DNA of 64,000 nt from Capilliphycus salinus (GTDB taxonomy: Bacteria; Cyanobacteriota; Cyanobacteriia; Cyanobacteriales; Microcoleaceae), in contig NZ_CP178543.1 of the NCBI RefSeq assembly GCF_047276495.1, forward strand, positions 2,418,001 through 2,482,000, written 5' to 3'. How positions within the stretch are numbered: position 1 is the first letter of the stretch; the number at the start of each line of letters is the position of its first letter. The translations under genes and the position numbers were made by a program. A model generated the notes under the pieces. It did no database searches, was not told where the DNA came from, and saw only the letters and a list, made by a program, of their open reading frames with translations. Shown here piece after piece: positions 35,648 to 44,383 of this stretch.

Positions 35648-36265
35648 ATGATGCTCAAAGCTAAAGATATTATGACGACTGATGTTGTCACCATTCGCGG
35701 TTCCGCAACGGTTGCAGAAGCCGTCAAAAAAATCAACGAACACGCAGTCCGCGCTTTAATTGTCGAACGTCGCCACGAACAGGATGCTTATGGCATTGTC
35801 ACCGAAACGGACATCATTTACAAAGTGACCGCTTTCGGAAAAGACCCCAAAAAAATGCGAGTCTATGAAATTATGACAAAACCTTGCATTGTTGTTAACC
35901 CGGATCTGGGTGTAGAATACGTTGCTCGGTTGTTTGCTCAGACTCACATTCATTTGGCTCCCGTGATTCAAGATACTTTATTGGGGGTTATTTCTATTGG
36001 TGACATCCTCCGGAAAGGTGATTTTGTTGAGAAGCCAAAAAGTATTCTACTCGAAGAACGGATCGAACAAGCCATTCAAGAAGCTCGCGCTACCTGTGCG
36101 GAAAAAGGCGCCACTTCCAAAGAATGTGCTGCGGCTTGGGATATTGTAGAAGAATTACAAGCTGAAGCCGCCCATCAAAAAGCCGAACGAATTGAAAAGA
36201 CCGCTTTTGAGGTTTATTGCGACGAAAATCCAGATGCTTTTGAAGCTCGCGTTTATGATAATTAA
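35648..36265 (+). CDS. CBS-CP12 fusion protein
   Basis: 205 residues from the ATG at 35648 (GGAGA seven bases upstream). Residues 5-125 are a CBS pair (AKDIMTTDVVTIRGSATVAE and YEIMTKPCIVV, HIHLAPVI). Residues 135-205 are CP12: AIQEARATCAEKGATSKECA, AWDIVEELQAE core, then YCDENPDAFEARVYDN. CP12 links GAPDH and phosphoribulokinase in an inactive complex in the dark, with two disulfides. Here Cys150/Cys160 form the N-terminal pair, but the C-terminal pair has only Cys191: position 200 is Ala where CP12 has Cys (ECR-YD). So GAPDH-side locking by that disulfide should not occur. CBS domains suggest control by adenine nucleotides (family knowledge). Confidence 0.92.
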   Translation: MMLKAKDIMTTDVVTIRGSATVAEAVKKINEHAVRALIVERRHEQDAYGIVTETDIIYKVTAFGKDPKKMRVYEIMTKPCIVVNPDLGVEYVARLFAQTHIHLAPVIQDTLLGVISIGDILRKGDFVEKPKSILLEERIEQAIQEARATCAEKGATSKECAAAWDIVEELQAEAAHQKAERIEKTAFEVYCDENPDAFEARVYDN

Positions 36266-36357
36266 ACCTCGTTAAAGGCTACGATCCTCTAAAACTTCAT
36301 TACCCATTTTGTCGGGAGTTGCGATCGCAGGTTTTGACAAAAACAGTGGGAATTAAG

Positions 36358-36389
36358 AACCCGGTTTCTCAAGAGAAGCCGGGTTTTTG
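36358..36389 (+). terminator. Terminator after CBS-CP12 (conserved hairpin family)
   Basis: AACCCGGTTTCTC (36358-36370) and GAGAAGCCGGGTT (36374-36386), one G-U, then TTTTTGA. About 90 bp past the stop; nothing else is called in the 378-bp gap apart from a GCGATCGC site. Confidence 0.75.
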
Positions 36390-36644
36390 AAATTGACATC
36401 TATCCCCAGATGTATTTCTGGACAATCTCGGGTCTAATTTGTATAAAAATAAAGCCGATAAATTATACAAAACTCTACCGTTTGATTGGGGGATAAAACC
36501 GGCGGACTGCGGATAAACCAATCCTTTAAAACTTAAGAATACTCTCATCTTCGGAAACTTTTTCTAGCTCTAGATCGACCGAATAAATATGTTAAAATCT
36601 CGAAGTATCAGAAAAAACTGATATGAGGAATAGGAGAAAATCCA

Positions 36645-37169
36645 ATGAAAACTAAACTGTTAGGAACGATCGGGTTATTCATCCCCTTGGTGGCGATAGC
36701 CCCGAGTTTGGCTCAGTTTAATACCAGCAACCCCGATGTATTTCTCCGAGGACAAGCCAAATCTTGTCAAGGATGCAATCTCCGAGGTGCAGATCTCAGC
36801 AATACCCGACGGGTAAATGCTCAACTCCGACAAGCCGATTTAACCGAAGCCGATCTCAGCGATAGTTATTTTGAAGGCGCCTATTTTACCTGTGCAGATC
36901 TGACCCGTTCCAACTTAGAAAATGCTGAATTTCCCTACGCCAACTTTGTTGATGCGAACCTCAGCGGAGCCGATTTAAGCGGTGCAGATTTGAGCAAAAC
37001 TGACCTCAGCGGAGCGATAATAGATGATACCACTAACTTAACCGGAGCCAACTTAGACGGTGCAAAACTTTGGGATGCTCGAACCATTTATCAACCCGGA
37101 GTAGACCTGTCAGCAATTCCTCGAAATGACAATATTGAAGACCAACGAGTTAGATGTAACAACCAGTAG
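36645..37169 (+). CDS. Exported pentapeptide-repeat protein
   Basis: 174 residues, ATG at 36645 with AGGAG about 8 bases upstream. Signal peptide residues 1-24 (LLGTIGLFIPLVAIAPSLA). Residues 45-140 are a pentapeptide beta-helix with the A(D/N)Lxx pattern, for example GADLSGADLSKTDLSGA. A pair of Cys (CQGCNLRGADL) precedes the helix and one lies within the repeats. Such proteins are abundant in cyanobacteria, many in the thylakoid lumen or periplasm; function mostly unknown. Confidence 0.9.
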   Translation: MKTKLLGTIGLFIPLVAIAPSLAQFNTSNPDVFLRGQAKSCQGCNLRGADLSNTRRVNAQLRQADLTEADLSDSYFEGAYFTCADLTRSNLENAEFPYANFVDANLSGADLSGADLSKTDLSGAIIDDTTNLTGANLDGAKLWDARTIYQPGVDLSAIPRNDNIEDQRVRCNNQ

Positions 37170-37282
37170 AATTAATTGAAAATTCCCTCAAGATTATTGC
37201 AATACCCTCCTTTTCTAGCGACGAAGGAGGGTTTTAAAATTTCATCTTTCCAAAACTTATAAAAAATGTTACCCTATTTTCA

Positions 37283-37413
37283 GATGATTGATGTCCGGTT
37301 AATTAATTCTATTATGGGGACGGTGCGGGTTTATCTCAATCTTGGAGTAGTAAAAATCTTGACTGAACCCGCCCCTACAGAATCTTTATTGATTAGTCAG
37401 ACATGATATCATT
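37283..37413 (+). repeat. MITE-like element (complete copy)
   Basis: About 130 bp. Left end GATGTCCGGTTAATTAATTC, inner arms with a decayed left half (ACGGTGCGGGTTTA) and intact right half (GAACCCGCCCCTACA), right end ATTGATTAGTCAGACATGAT then ATC. The right end lies just 35 bp before the DUF2358 start, so it may supply its upstream region. Confidence 0.8.
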
Positions 37414-37447
37414 CGCGAATTTTGGATATTTTAAAAAAAAGCAAATT

Positions 37448-37924
37448 ATGACCGCTCAAACCGCAACCCAACTCACTCCCGAACAGTATCAAGCCAAAAT
37501 CGAAACTGTAATTAACACCCTCAAACAAGACTTACCGACATTATTTGAAAAAGACATCTCCTACGAGATTTATACCTCAGACATTTACTTTACCGACCCC
37601 GTAAATACCTTTAAATGGAAATTTAACTACAGAATCATCTTTTGGACGCTGCGATTTCATGCTCGGTTATTTTTTAGCGAAATTTACTTTGATTTACACC
37701 GAGTTCAACAAACCGCAGTGGATTTAATTAGCGCCGACTGGACGGTACGCGGAACCCTGAGACTTCCTTGGAAACCACAAATTTTCTTCAACGGTTCTTC
37801 GGCTTACAAACTCACCGAAGACGCCTTAATTTATCGCCACGAAGACACTTGGGATCGTTCACCACAAACCATTTTAAAACAATTTATTCAACGTCCCTCC
37901 GAGTCCGATTCAAAATCAAGCTAA
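37448..37924 (+). CDS. DUF2358 family protein (SnoaL/NTF2-like)
   Basis: 158 residues from the ATG at 37448; the frame runs back to 37403 inside the repeat element, and is not used. IETVINTLKQDLPTLFEKDI, YEIYTSDIYFTDPVNTFKWK, DWTVRGTLRLPWKPQIFFNG and the closing YRHEDTWDRSP are typical of the DUF2358 family found in cyanobacteria and plastids. The fold resembles NTF2-like domains, often binding small hydrophobic ligands. No catalytic motif. Function unknown. Confidence 0.85.
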   Translation: MTAQTATQLTPEQYQAKIETVINTLKQDLPTLFEKDISYEIYTSDIYFTDPVNTFKWKFNYRIIFWTLRFHARLFFSEIYFDLHRVQQTAVDLISADWTVRGTLRLPWKPQIFFNGSSAYKLTEDALIYRHEDTWDRSPQTILKQFIQRPSESDSKSS

Positions 37925-38041
37925 AAGTCGAAACATCCCCCAAAACGGTTCGGTTTTACTCACTCGAACTCGGTGGGATTAGCGGTTAAAGTAGAAACTA
38001 GGCGAGCAAAACAAATTACAACAAACAAACAAGGGTTTAAA

Positions 38042-38365
38042 ATGCAAGATAAAAATATGTCCCATCAAGTTTCTGAATTCTTCAACGATGCTTCATCGGA
38101 AGGAAATCAACTGTTAAAATATCTTCAGTCCATGAACCCGGAAACCATCGCTCAACTTTCCCAACCCGACCCCGAAGTTGCTCAAATTATGGAACACCGT
38201 CTCAGCCAACTTTTAGGCGGTTTACCCTCCGAACACTTTGATGTTAATATCACAACAAATCGCCAAAATTTGGGTCGCCTTTTGGCTTCCGCGATGATGA
38301 ATGGTTACTTCCTCTACAGCGCAAAACAGCGCATGGAATTTGAAAAAGCGATTTCTGACTCTTAA
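38042..38365 (+). CDS. DUF760 family protein
   Basis: 107 residues from the ATG at 38042 (MQDKNMSHQVSEFFNDASS). The middle LLKYLQSMNPETIAQLSQPD followed by VAQIMEHRLSQLLGGLPSEH and the C-terminal LASAMMNGYFLYSAKQRMEF are characteristic of DUF760, conserved in cyanobacteria and plant plastids. Helical and soluble. In plants some members are targets of regulated degradation; the cyanobacterial role is unknown. Confidence 0.85.
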   Translation: MQDKNMSHQVSEFFNDASSEGNQLLKYLQSMNPETIAQLSQPDPEVAQIMEHRLSQLLGGLPSEHFDVNITTNRQNLGRLLASAMMNGYFLYSAKQRMEFEKAISDS

Positions 38366-38433
38366 GTTTAGTATGATTAGGAGGAAGGTTCTTCCATAAG
38401 AACCTTTATTTTCCTAAGAATTGAGATGAAAAA

Positions 38434-39267
38434 ATGACCGATAACGCTTTCGTTGTTTCCGCGTCTTGGTTAGCAAATCAACTCGATAATCCTAATGTTG
38501 TCGTTGTTGACTGTCGCTTTTCTTTGGCTGACCCAGAATTAGGACAACGCCAATATCAAGAAAGTCATATTCCGGGAGCATACTATCTCGATCTCAACCG
38601 AGATCTTTCCAGTCCTGTTGCTAAACATGGCGGACGTCATCCCCTCCCAGATGTCACCAAATTAGCTCAAACTTTCAGCAAAATTGGAATTCATTCACAT
38701 ACCCTTGTCGTCGCTTATGATGATTCTCGCTTTGCGTTTGCGGCTCGTTTGTGGTGGTTATTGCGATACATGGGACATGAAAAAGTCGCCCTTTTAGACG
38801 GAGGTTTTAGCAATTGGAAAACTCAAGGTTATCCCGTCAATAACAGTCAACCCGAACCGAAAGTGGGCGAATTTATTCCCCAAATTAATCCGGAATTATT
38901 GGTTGATATTGAAACCGTAAAAGCGAAAAAAGATCGCCCAGAAGTTGCTTTAGTTGATTCTCGCGAACCGGATCGATATTTAGGAAAAACTGAACCGATA
39001 GACCCCATCGCCGGACATATTCCGGGGGCTGTTAATTATCCCTGGAAAGAGGTTTCTGATCAGGCGGGATATGTTAAAATAGAAGAACAACCCCAACGCT
39101 GGAGTCATATAAAAAATGCAGAAGAAATTATGGTTTATTGCGGTTCTGGGGTAACAGCTTGTGTGAATTTATGGTCGTTAGAAATGGCTGGAATTCATCA
39201 CGGAAAACTCTATGCGGGAAGTTGGAGTGATTGGTGTTCTTATTTGATAGAAGCTGAAAAAGATTAA
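38434..39267 (+). CDS. Sulfurtransferase, two rhodanese domains (thiosulfate/3-mercaptopyruvate type)
   Basis: 277 residues, two rhodanese domains (about 5-135 and 155-275). N-terminal inactive domain: NVVVVDCRFSLADPELGQRQ, IPGAYYLDLNRDL. C-terminal active domain: VALVDSREPDRYLGKTEPID, GHIPGAVNYPW, and the active loop VYCGSGVTACVNL with catalytic Cys. A CGSGVT-type loop is typical of 3-mercaptopyruvate sulfurtransferases (SseA) while thiosulfate rhodaneses have CRxGx[RT], so this reading is preferred. Cytoplasmic. The bidirectional terminator at 39276 ends it. Confidence 0.92.
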   Translation: MTDNAFVVSASWLANQLDNPNVVVVDCRFSLADPELGQRQYQESHIPGAYYLDLNRDLSSPVAKHGGRHPLPDVTKLAQTFSKIGIHSHTLVVAYDDSRFAFAARLWWLLRYMGHEKVALLDGGFSNWKTQGYPVNNSQPEPKVGEFIPQINPELLVDIETVKAKKDRPEVALVDSREPDRYLGKTEPIDPIAGHIPGAVNYPWKEVSDQAGYVKIEEQPQRWSHIKNAEEIMVYCGSGVTACVNLWSLEMAGIHHGKLYAGSWSDWCSYLIEAEKD

Positions 39268-39275
39268 ACCCCTAC

Positions 39276-39311
39276 AAAAAAACCCGGTTTCTCGTAGAAA
39301 CTGGGTTTTTG
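39276..39311. terminator. Bidirectional terminator (conserved hairpin family)
   Basis: AACCCGGTTTCT (39281-39292) and AGAAACTGGGTT (39296-39307), A-run on the left and T5 on the right, placed between the convergent sulfurtransferase and RTX protease genes. Confidence 0.8.
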
Positions 39312-39322
39312 TGATGTAGCTT

Positions 39323-40789
39323 TTAAGTAGAGATAAAACTCTCGGAAAGTAGATCTTCTGTGGTATTTTGTACAAATCCTAAGATGCTATTTTCTACGCT
39401 GTTACGGATTAAAATCCCTGAAGTTCCTGCTAATTCAAAGGCTTCTAAACTTACACTTTCTGGGGTTAATCCGGCGGTTAAAATAATGCGATCGCCGACA
39501 GTAAAATCAGCAATAATATCGGCTTCAACCGGACTATTTACTGCGGTTTGAGTCGATAAAATAAACCAATCTTCGCCATTTCCTCCCGTTAAAATATCCC
39601 GTCCTCTGTCTCCGCTTAACGTATCTTGACCCTCACCTCCACTGACAATATCATCCTCTTGACCGCCAAATAAGTTATCATTTCCGCTTCCCCCTTCTAG
39701 AGTATCACTCCCCCGGTTTCCGTAGATAAAATCATCCCCATCCCCACCATTAATAATATCATTATCCCGACCCCCAAATAACGTATCTCCTCCATTAAAA
39801 CCGTCAAGATTATCGTTTCCCTGGTTTCCATTTAAAAGATCGTTTTCCTTCCCTCCCCAAATTAAATCATCGCCACTGTTTGATAACGCAATGGTTTCTT
39901 CTATCCAACTTGAATAAATAGAAACTCTCGTATCGCTAAAAAACTCGCCGAAACTGGTATCATTCTCATCGGTAACGTCAACGGTTTCATTGAAGGGACT
40001 TTGACCAAAAGAACTTAAACCTGCAATTTTTCCATTAATAAAAGCGGGGGCGCCGGAATCTCCGCCACTAATTCCGATTTCTTCCGAACCCAATCCTAAA
40101 TCTATAATACCATATTCTACACCAAAAGCATCATTTAAAAACGAACCATTATCAAAGTCATAAGCTAATTGAGTTTTGGGTAAAATGTTACTTTGAGGGT
40201 CATCATTAAAAATCTCACTAAACGCATCAAAACGATTTTTTCCTCGGCGTTTAATCAGATTAATTTCATCAAAATTTTCTCCCGTCCATCCCGTACCACT
40301 TACCCCATATCCAACTTTTTCAAAGACTTTACCGACCTCATCAAACTGAGTGTAAATCTGATAGCGATCTGCTTCTACGGGTGCAGGTTGTGAGAGTTCA
40401 ATAATGGCAATATCGGAGTTGCGATCATAGTCAGAACGCCAATTGGGATGAACAAAAATTTGTTTGGCGGGGATAGAAATGCGACCCGTTGGTAAATCAA
40501 AAAATACGGTATAATTGTTAGGGTTAGGATTGAGGTTTGGGCTATCATCAATATTATTAAAACAGTGAGCAACGGTGAGAATATGACGACCCGTATTTAG
40601 TAATGAACCGGTACAGTCTATTTCTCCGTTCATTCCCCATCCGACAACCCCATCAAAACCCGTTCCCGGTTGAATGAGGGAGCGAGGTTCATTGGGGTTA
40701 TTTGTAGCAACAACAATGCGGGAACGACGCCGAGTTTCGAGTTGTGATAAAGATTCTGTCATGTTTAAAGAATTTGAAAAACTAGACAT
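39323..40789 (-). CDS. Trypsin-like serine protease with RTX repeats
   Basis: 488 residues. S1-type protease domain (about 22-290) with the full triad: H75 in HILTVAHCF, D126 in NSDIAIIEL, S245 in ISGGDSGAPAF. There follow about a dozen RTX-type nonapeptides (about 300-425; GGRDNDIINGGDGDDFIYG, GGSGNDNLFGGQEDD) and a C-terminal beta domain (FILSTQTAV, DIIADFTVGDRI). No N-terminal signal peptide, which fits type I secretion through a C-terminal signal. Calcium binding to the RTX part would trigger folding outside the cell. No transporter genes are adjacent. Confidence 0.9.
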   Translation of the reverse strand: MSSFSNSLNMTESLSQLETRRRSRIVVATNNPNEPRSLIQPGTGFDGVVGWGMNGEIDCTGSLLNTGRHILTVAHCFNNIDDSPNLNPNPNNYTVFFDLPTGRISIPAKQIFVHPNWRSDYDRNSDIAIIELSQPAPVEADRYQIYTQFDEVGKVFEKVGYGVSGTGWTGENFDEINLIKRRGKNRFDAFSEIFNDDPQSNILPKTQLAYDFDNGSFLNDAFGVEYGIIDLGLGSEEIGISGGDSGAPAFINGKIAGLSSFGQSPFNETVDVTDENDTSFGEFFSDTRVSIYSSWIEETIALSNSGDDLIWGGKENDLLNGNQGNDNLDGFNGGDTLFGGRDNDIINGGDGDDFIYGNRGSDTLEGGSGNDNLFGGQEDDIVSGGEGQDTLSGDRGRDILTGGNGEDWFILSTQTAVNSPVEADIIADFTVGDRIILTAGLTPESVSLEAFELAGTSGILIRNSVENSILGFVQNTTEDLLSESFIST

Positions 40790-40874
40790 CTAAAAGCGGG
40801 AGAACGGAGTTACAATACTCAGTTACAATACTGGCAAAATCCTATGAATAGATAACCTCTAACAATTTTAAACG

Positions 40875-41567
40875 ATGATCCTAGATTCCCGCTATCAAAC
40901 CCTAAAACAACGATTTTTAGACATTGATGATTTTCCCCCAGAGTTTTTAGCAATTTCTCGAAATCTCTTTGACTTCAATAACGGTGAAATTGTTCCCAAA
41001 CGGTTTGAAGTTTGGACGACTTTAGTTGGTCTTCCCCTTCCCCAACCGCTAACAACAAGATTTGAATCCCTTTTCGATGAAATTATTAAACTTCTCCCAA
41101 ATTCTACTCGTTTTTATAAAGTTCGACCCCAAAATTATCACTGGGAACTGTTTATTATAAAACGACCCGATGAAACGGTTGAGGAAAAGTTGCTGATTCA
41201 AACTACGGAAATTATTCGGCAAATTTTGAATAATTTTAAACCGTTTAAAATGTCTTATCGGGGATTTTTAATTACGCCAGATGGTACAATAATTGTGAAA
41301 GGATATGGGGAATTTGACCAACTGCGGGAACAATTGCGTCAACAGATTTCTTGGGCTTCCCCCCAACAATCTAACCTCGGACATATCTCCCTCGGACGCA
41401 TTCTGGACCCGGTGGGTGAAGTTTGTTTTCGGGAACTTAAACAGCTAGTTCAAACGTCTGAAAATGATGAGTATGGCGAACTGAATATTAATTGTGTCAA
41501 ATACGTTCACGAAAGCCAATGGTACATGGAAACTCAAGAAGTAGTTTCTACTTTTAATCTGAGGTAA
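40875..41567 (+). CDS. 2H phosphoesterase-like protein
   Basis: 230 residues, no signal peptide. Two motifs with histidine, hydrophobic and Ser/Glu pattern are spaced 81 residues apart: H89 in NYHWELFIIKRP and H170 in NLGHISLGRILDPVG. This is the layout of the 2H phosphoesterase superfamily (LigT, DUF1868 and relatives), which act on 2',3'-cyclic phosphates. The first motif has Glu where most members have Thr/Ser, so the assignment is moderate. Upstream gap of 85 bp from the divergent RTX protease. Could instead be a DUF1868-like protein without activity. Confidence 0.6.
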   Translation: MILDSRYQTLKQRFLDIDDFPPEFLAISRNLFDFNNGEIVPKRFEVWTTLVGLPLPQPLTTRFESLFDEIIKLLPNSTRFYKVRPQNYHWELFIIKRPDETVEEKLLIQTTEIIRQILNNFKPFKMSYRGFLITPDGTIIVKGYGEFDQLREQLRQQISWASPQQSNLGHISLGRILDPVGEVCFRELKQLVQTSENDEYGELNINCVKYVHESQWYMETQEVVSTFNLR

Positions 41568-41577
41568 AAATAGTCAG

Positions 41578-41736
41578 ATGATATCCGAATAATCAATAAC
41601 CATTCTGTAGGGGCGGGTATTTTCGCCTCACCAGTTCTGTAGGGGCGGGTTCAGTCAAGATTTTTACTACGACTTCAAGATTGAGATAAACCCGCCCCGT
41701 CCCCAGAACAGGCATTAACAACCCGACATGATATGA
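41578..41736 (-). repeat. MITE-like element with duplicated core
   Basis: Outer ends GATATCCGAATAATCAATAA and GGCATTAACAACCCGACATG then ATATGAT. The left inner arm is present twice in a row (CTGTAGGGGCGGGTATT and CTGTAGGGGCGGGTTCA), right arm AAACCCGCCCCGTCCCC. It directly follows the 2H gene. Confidence 0.75.
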
Positions 41737-41756
41737 TTTTGAAGAAAATCTAAATT

Positions 41757-42290
41757 GGTGACGGGTTGATTACAGTTTTTTTGGGGAAAATCTAAATGGG
41801 TGACGGGGCGGGTTTAGAAAAGTTATCTCGGAGAAAACATAAATTGATGTGGAACCCGCCCCTACAATATTGATGACTGAAAAAGGGTTTATTACAGTTT
41901 TTTTGGGGAAAACATAAATGGGTGACGGGGATTTGTGACGGGTTTATTACAGTTTTTTTGAGGAAAACATAAATTGTTGACGGGGCGGGTTTAGAAAAGT
42001 TATCTCGGGGAACATATAAATATAGGCTGAACCCGCCCCTACAATATTGGTGACGGGTTTATTACAGTTTTTTTGGGGAAAATCTAAATGGGTGACGGGG
42101 CGGGTTTAGAAAACTTATCTCGGAGAAAACATAAATTGATGTGGAACCCTCCCCTACAATATTGGTGACTGAAAAAGGGTTTATTACAGTTTTTTTGGGG
42201 AAAATCTAAATGGGTGACGGGGCGGGTTTAGAAAAGTTATCTCGGAGAAAACATAAATTGATGTGGAACCCACCCCGAAGCCAGAAGAAG
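41757..42290. repeat. Tandem array derived from the MITE-like element
   Basis: About five units of roughly 110 bp built from a T7-containing lead (TTATTACAGTTTTTTTGGGG), then GGTGACGGGGCGGGTTTAG, AAGTTATCTCGGAGAAAACA and GAACCCGCCCCTACAATATT. One unit is shortened to about 60 bp. The array fills most of the 1-kb gap before the SIMPL gene. The unit contains the inner palindrome of the family but not its outer ends. No coding frame. Confidence 0.8.
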
Positions 42291-42597
42291 TTAGAAGTCA
42301 CCAAGTCGTGAGGTTACTGAGAACTGAACACTGAAAACACTGGTGACTGTAAAAACTGTTCCCCGTTCCCCGTTCCCTGTTCCCTGTTCCCCGAACACTG
42401 TAAAAACTGTCACAATTGGGAATCTTTTTGGGTTCCTTTTTCGTCAATGATATTCAGTAATCGCCCAAAGTTTAAACCGAGTTGAGTTGAGAAATTATCC
42501 CGAACTCAACGGGGGAAAACCGAAACGAATGAGTGATACAAAAGAGTTGTATTTGTCACTCGCCCAACCTAACAATTTGATAGAGAGAAAACCTACC

Positions 42598-43341
42598 ATG
42601 TCCGTTCGTCGTTTATCTTCTTCTTCCTGGGGTCTGTTAACAGCGTTATCATTGGGTATAGGCTTTCTGGGTTTAGCTAATATTTCCCAGACTCCTCCCG
42701 TTATCGCTCAAGAACAACAAATGAGAACGTTAACTGTTAGTGGTCAAGGTATTGTTAATATTCCCACTTCCATGACTCAAGTTCAACTGGGTGTAGAAGT
42801 GCAGGGAAAAACGGCCGATGAAGTTCAACAAGAGGCCGCCAAACGCACCACCGCTGTGGTAGAATTATTGCGATCGCGAAATGTTGAAAAACTGGAAACC
42901 ACCGGAATTCGTCTCAACCCGAATTATAATTATGGCAACAACCAACAAGAGTTAACCGGATATTCCGCGACAAATACCGTGAGTTTCCGTATCCCAACCG
43001 AAAGCGTGGGGAGTTTGCTCGATGATGCGGTGAAAGCCGGAGCAACTCGCATTGATGGGGTTAGCTTTGTGGCAGCCGATAAAGCCATAGAAGCGGCTCA
43101 ACAGCAAGCCTTGAAACAAGCGACTCAAGAAGCCCAACGTCAAGCCGATGCGGTTCTCGATAGTTTAAATTTAACCAAACGGGAAATTGTCAACATTCAA
43201 GTTAATAGCACCAGTACGCCTCCCCCTCAACCGTTGATGCGTCAACAAGTGGCTCTGGCATCCGTCGAACGAGCAGACACGCCTGTTATTGGCGGAGAAC
43301 AGCAAGTACAAGCTTCTGTGACCTTGCAAATTCGGTATTAG
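42598..43341 (+). CDS. SIMPL domain (DUF541) exported protein
   Basis: 247 residues from the ATG at 42598 (GAGAGAAA about 8 bases upstream); the open frame extends upstream but lacks family similarity. Signal peptide residues 1-40 (LLTALSLGIGFLGLANIS, VIAQEQ). The rest is a DUF541/SIMPL domain: TLTVSGQGIVNIPTSMTQVQ, AVVELLRSRNVEKLETTGI, GYSATNTVSFRI, DGVSFVAADKAI and a C-terminal VQASVTLQIRY. SIMPL proteins are periplasmic or outer-surface and often of unknown role. Confidence 0.9.
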   Translation: MSVRRLSSSSWGLLTALSLGIGFLGLANISQTPPVIAQEQQMRTLTVSGQGIVNIPTSMTQVQLGVEVQGKTADEVQQEAAKRTTAVVELLRSRNVEKLETTGIRLNPNYNYGNNQQELTGYSATNTVSFRIPTESVGSLLDDAVKAGATRIDGVSFVAADKAIEAAQQQALKQATQEAQRQADAVLDSLNLTKREIVNIQVNSTSTPPPQPLMRQQVALASVERADTPVIGGEQQVQASVTLQIRY

Positions 43342-43488
43342 AGATTAAGTTTTGTATCCCGAGTTAAGGCGTATAATTCCCTCAAAACAAGGGTTGAGAC
43401 CGAGTAGAGAAGTCAGAGGATAAAATATCAGGTGCGGGCGGACAGGTAAAATCAGAGGGCAACCGTGAAAACCGTTCGATTTCTATAT

Positions 43489-43845
43489 ATGTCCACTGCT
43501 CCCCTGACGTTAAATTTAATTCAAGGTTCAGTTTCCATTCGTTTTACCCCAGAAGCGGCTATTGAGTTAAAAGCGGCGCTCGATGAATTAATGCAGCAAC
43601 TCAAAGCCGTCGCCATGAAGTCTACTCCCGGTACAACGGGTAAACCCACCCCGCAAAAATCGATGGAATATCAACATACGGGGGATGTATTTTTAGAGGT
43701 GTTTTGTAATCCCAATATTTGGCCCAGTCCCTTTGCGGCGAAATTGCTGATTACAGTTAGAGATGACCGGATTAAGATTAATAGTGAAGCTGAATTGACT
43801 CGAATTATCGAAGATGTCAATCAGTATTTAGAGCAAGTCAGCTAA
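43489..43845 (+). CDS. Conserved hypothetical protein
   Basis: 118 residues from the ATG at 43489; a GTG at 43465 would add eight residues. Starts with APLTLNLIQGSVSIRFTPEA then a helix (AIELKAALDELMQQLKAVAM), a Pro/Thr linker, and a second beta part FLEVFCNPNIWPSPFAAKLL followed by RIKINSEAELTRIIEDVNQY. Looks like a compact alpha/beta domain. The family is not named here with confidence. Upstream and downstream genes are on the same strand with gaps of 147 and 112 bp. Confidence 0.65.
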   Translation: MSTAPLTLNLIQGSVSIRFTPEAAIELKAALDELMQQLKAVAMKSTPGTTGKPTPQKSMEYQHTGDVFLEVFCNPNIWPSPFAAKLLITVRDDRIKINSEAELTRIIEDVNQYLEQVS

Positions 43846-43957
43846 AAAAATAATGAGTTTATAGCTCAAATTAGCCAGCTAGTGTTAGAATATTCACCCA
43901 AATTGACTGATTTCTCAGGAGACGGTCAGTTCTTTATCCACTCATGTTCTGATTCTC

Positions 43958-44353
43958 ATGAATGCCGATAACTTAACTCAGATTCTGCACCAAGGGTTCC
44001 GCGTCACACTCGGCGCAACCTCCTCTATGATTGAAATGCTGCAAGATTCGCAAAAGCGAAGTGAGAATCTAGAAAAAATGCAGTCCCAATGGAGTCAGCT
44101 TGCTGAGGAGTTGGCTGAAAAAGGAGAACAAACTGAGCAAGAAGCTCGCCGGTTTGTTGATACAATCCTAGAGCAACGAACCAACTCCACAACGACTGGA
44201 GGAACAACCTCAACGTCTTCCGAGTCGATGACAACAACTCCCGTCTCGGTTTCCGAACCCGACTCCGCCGAAGAACTTCAGGAACTCACCGCTCAAATTG
44301 CCGCTTTGCGACTGGAGTTAGAACGTCTGCGGGGTTCGGAGTCTTCCAATTAA
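43958..44353 (+). CDS. Coiled-coil protein, phasin-like composition
   Basis: 131 residues. N-terminal helix LTQILHQGFRVTLGATSSMI, then ENLEKMQSQWSQLAEELAEK, GEQTEQEARRFVDTILEQRT, a Ser/Thr-rich linker and a final leucine-zipper-like helix (ELQELTAQIAALRLELERLR). Two coiled coils joined by a disordered linker resemble small phasin-type or scaffold proteins, though this is only a composition argument. An unusual 60-nt hairpin follows at 44384. Function unknown. Confidence 0.65.
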   Translation: MNADNLTQILHQGFRVTLGATSSMIEMLQDSQKRSENLEKMQSQWSQLAEELAEKGEQTEQEARRFVDTILEQRTNSTTTGGTTSTSSESMTTTPVSVSEPDSAEELQELTAQIAALRLELERLRGSESSN

Positions 44354-44383
44354 TTCTAGCTTGAACAAAGGGTTATCGATAAA

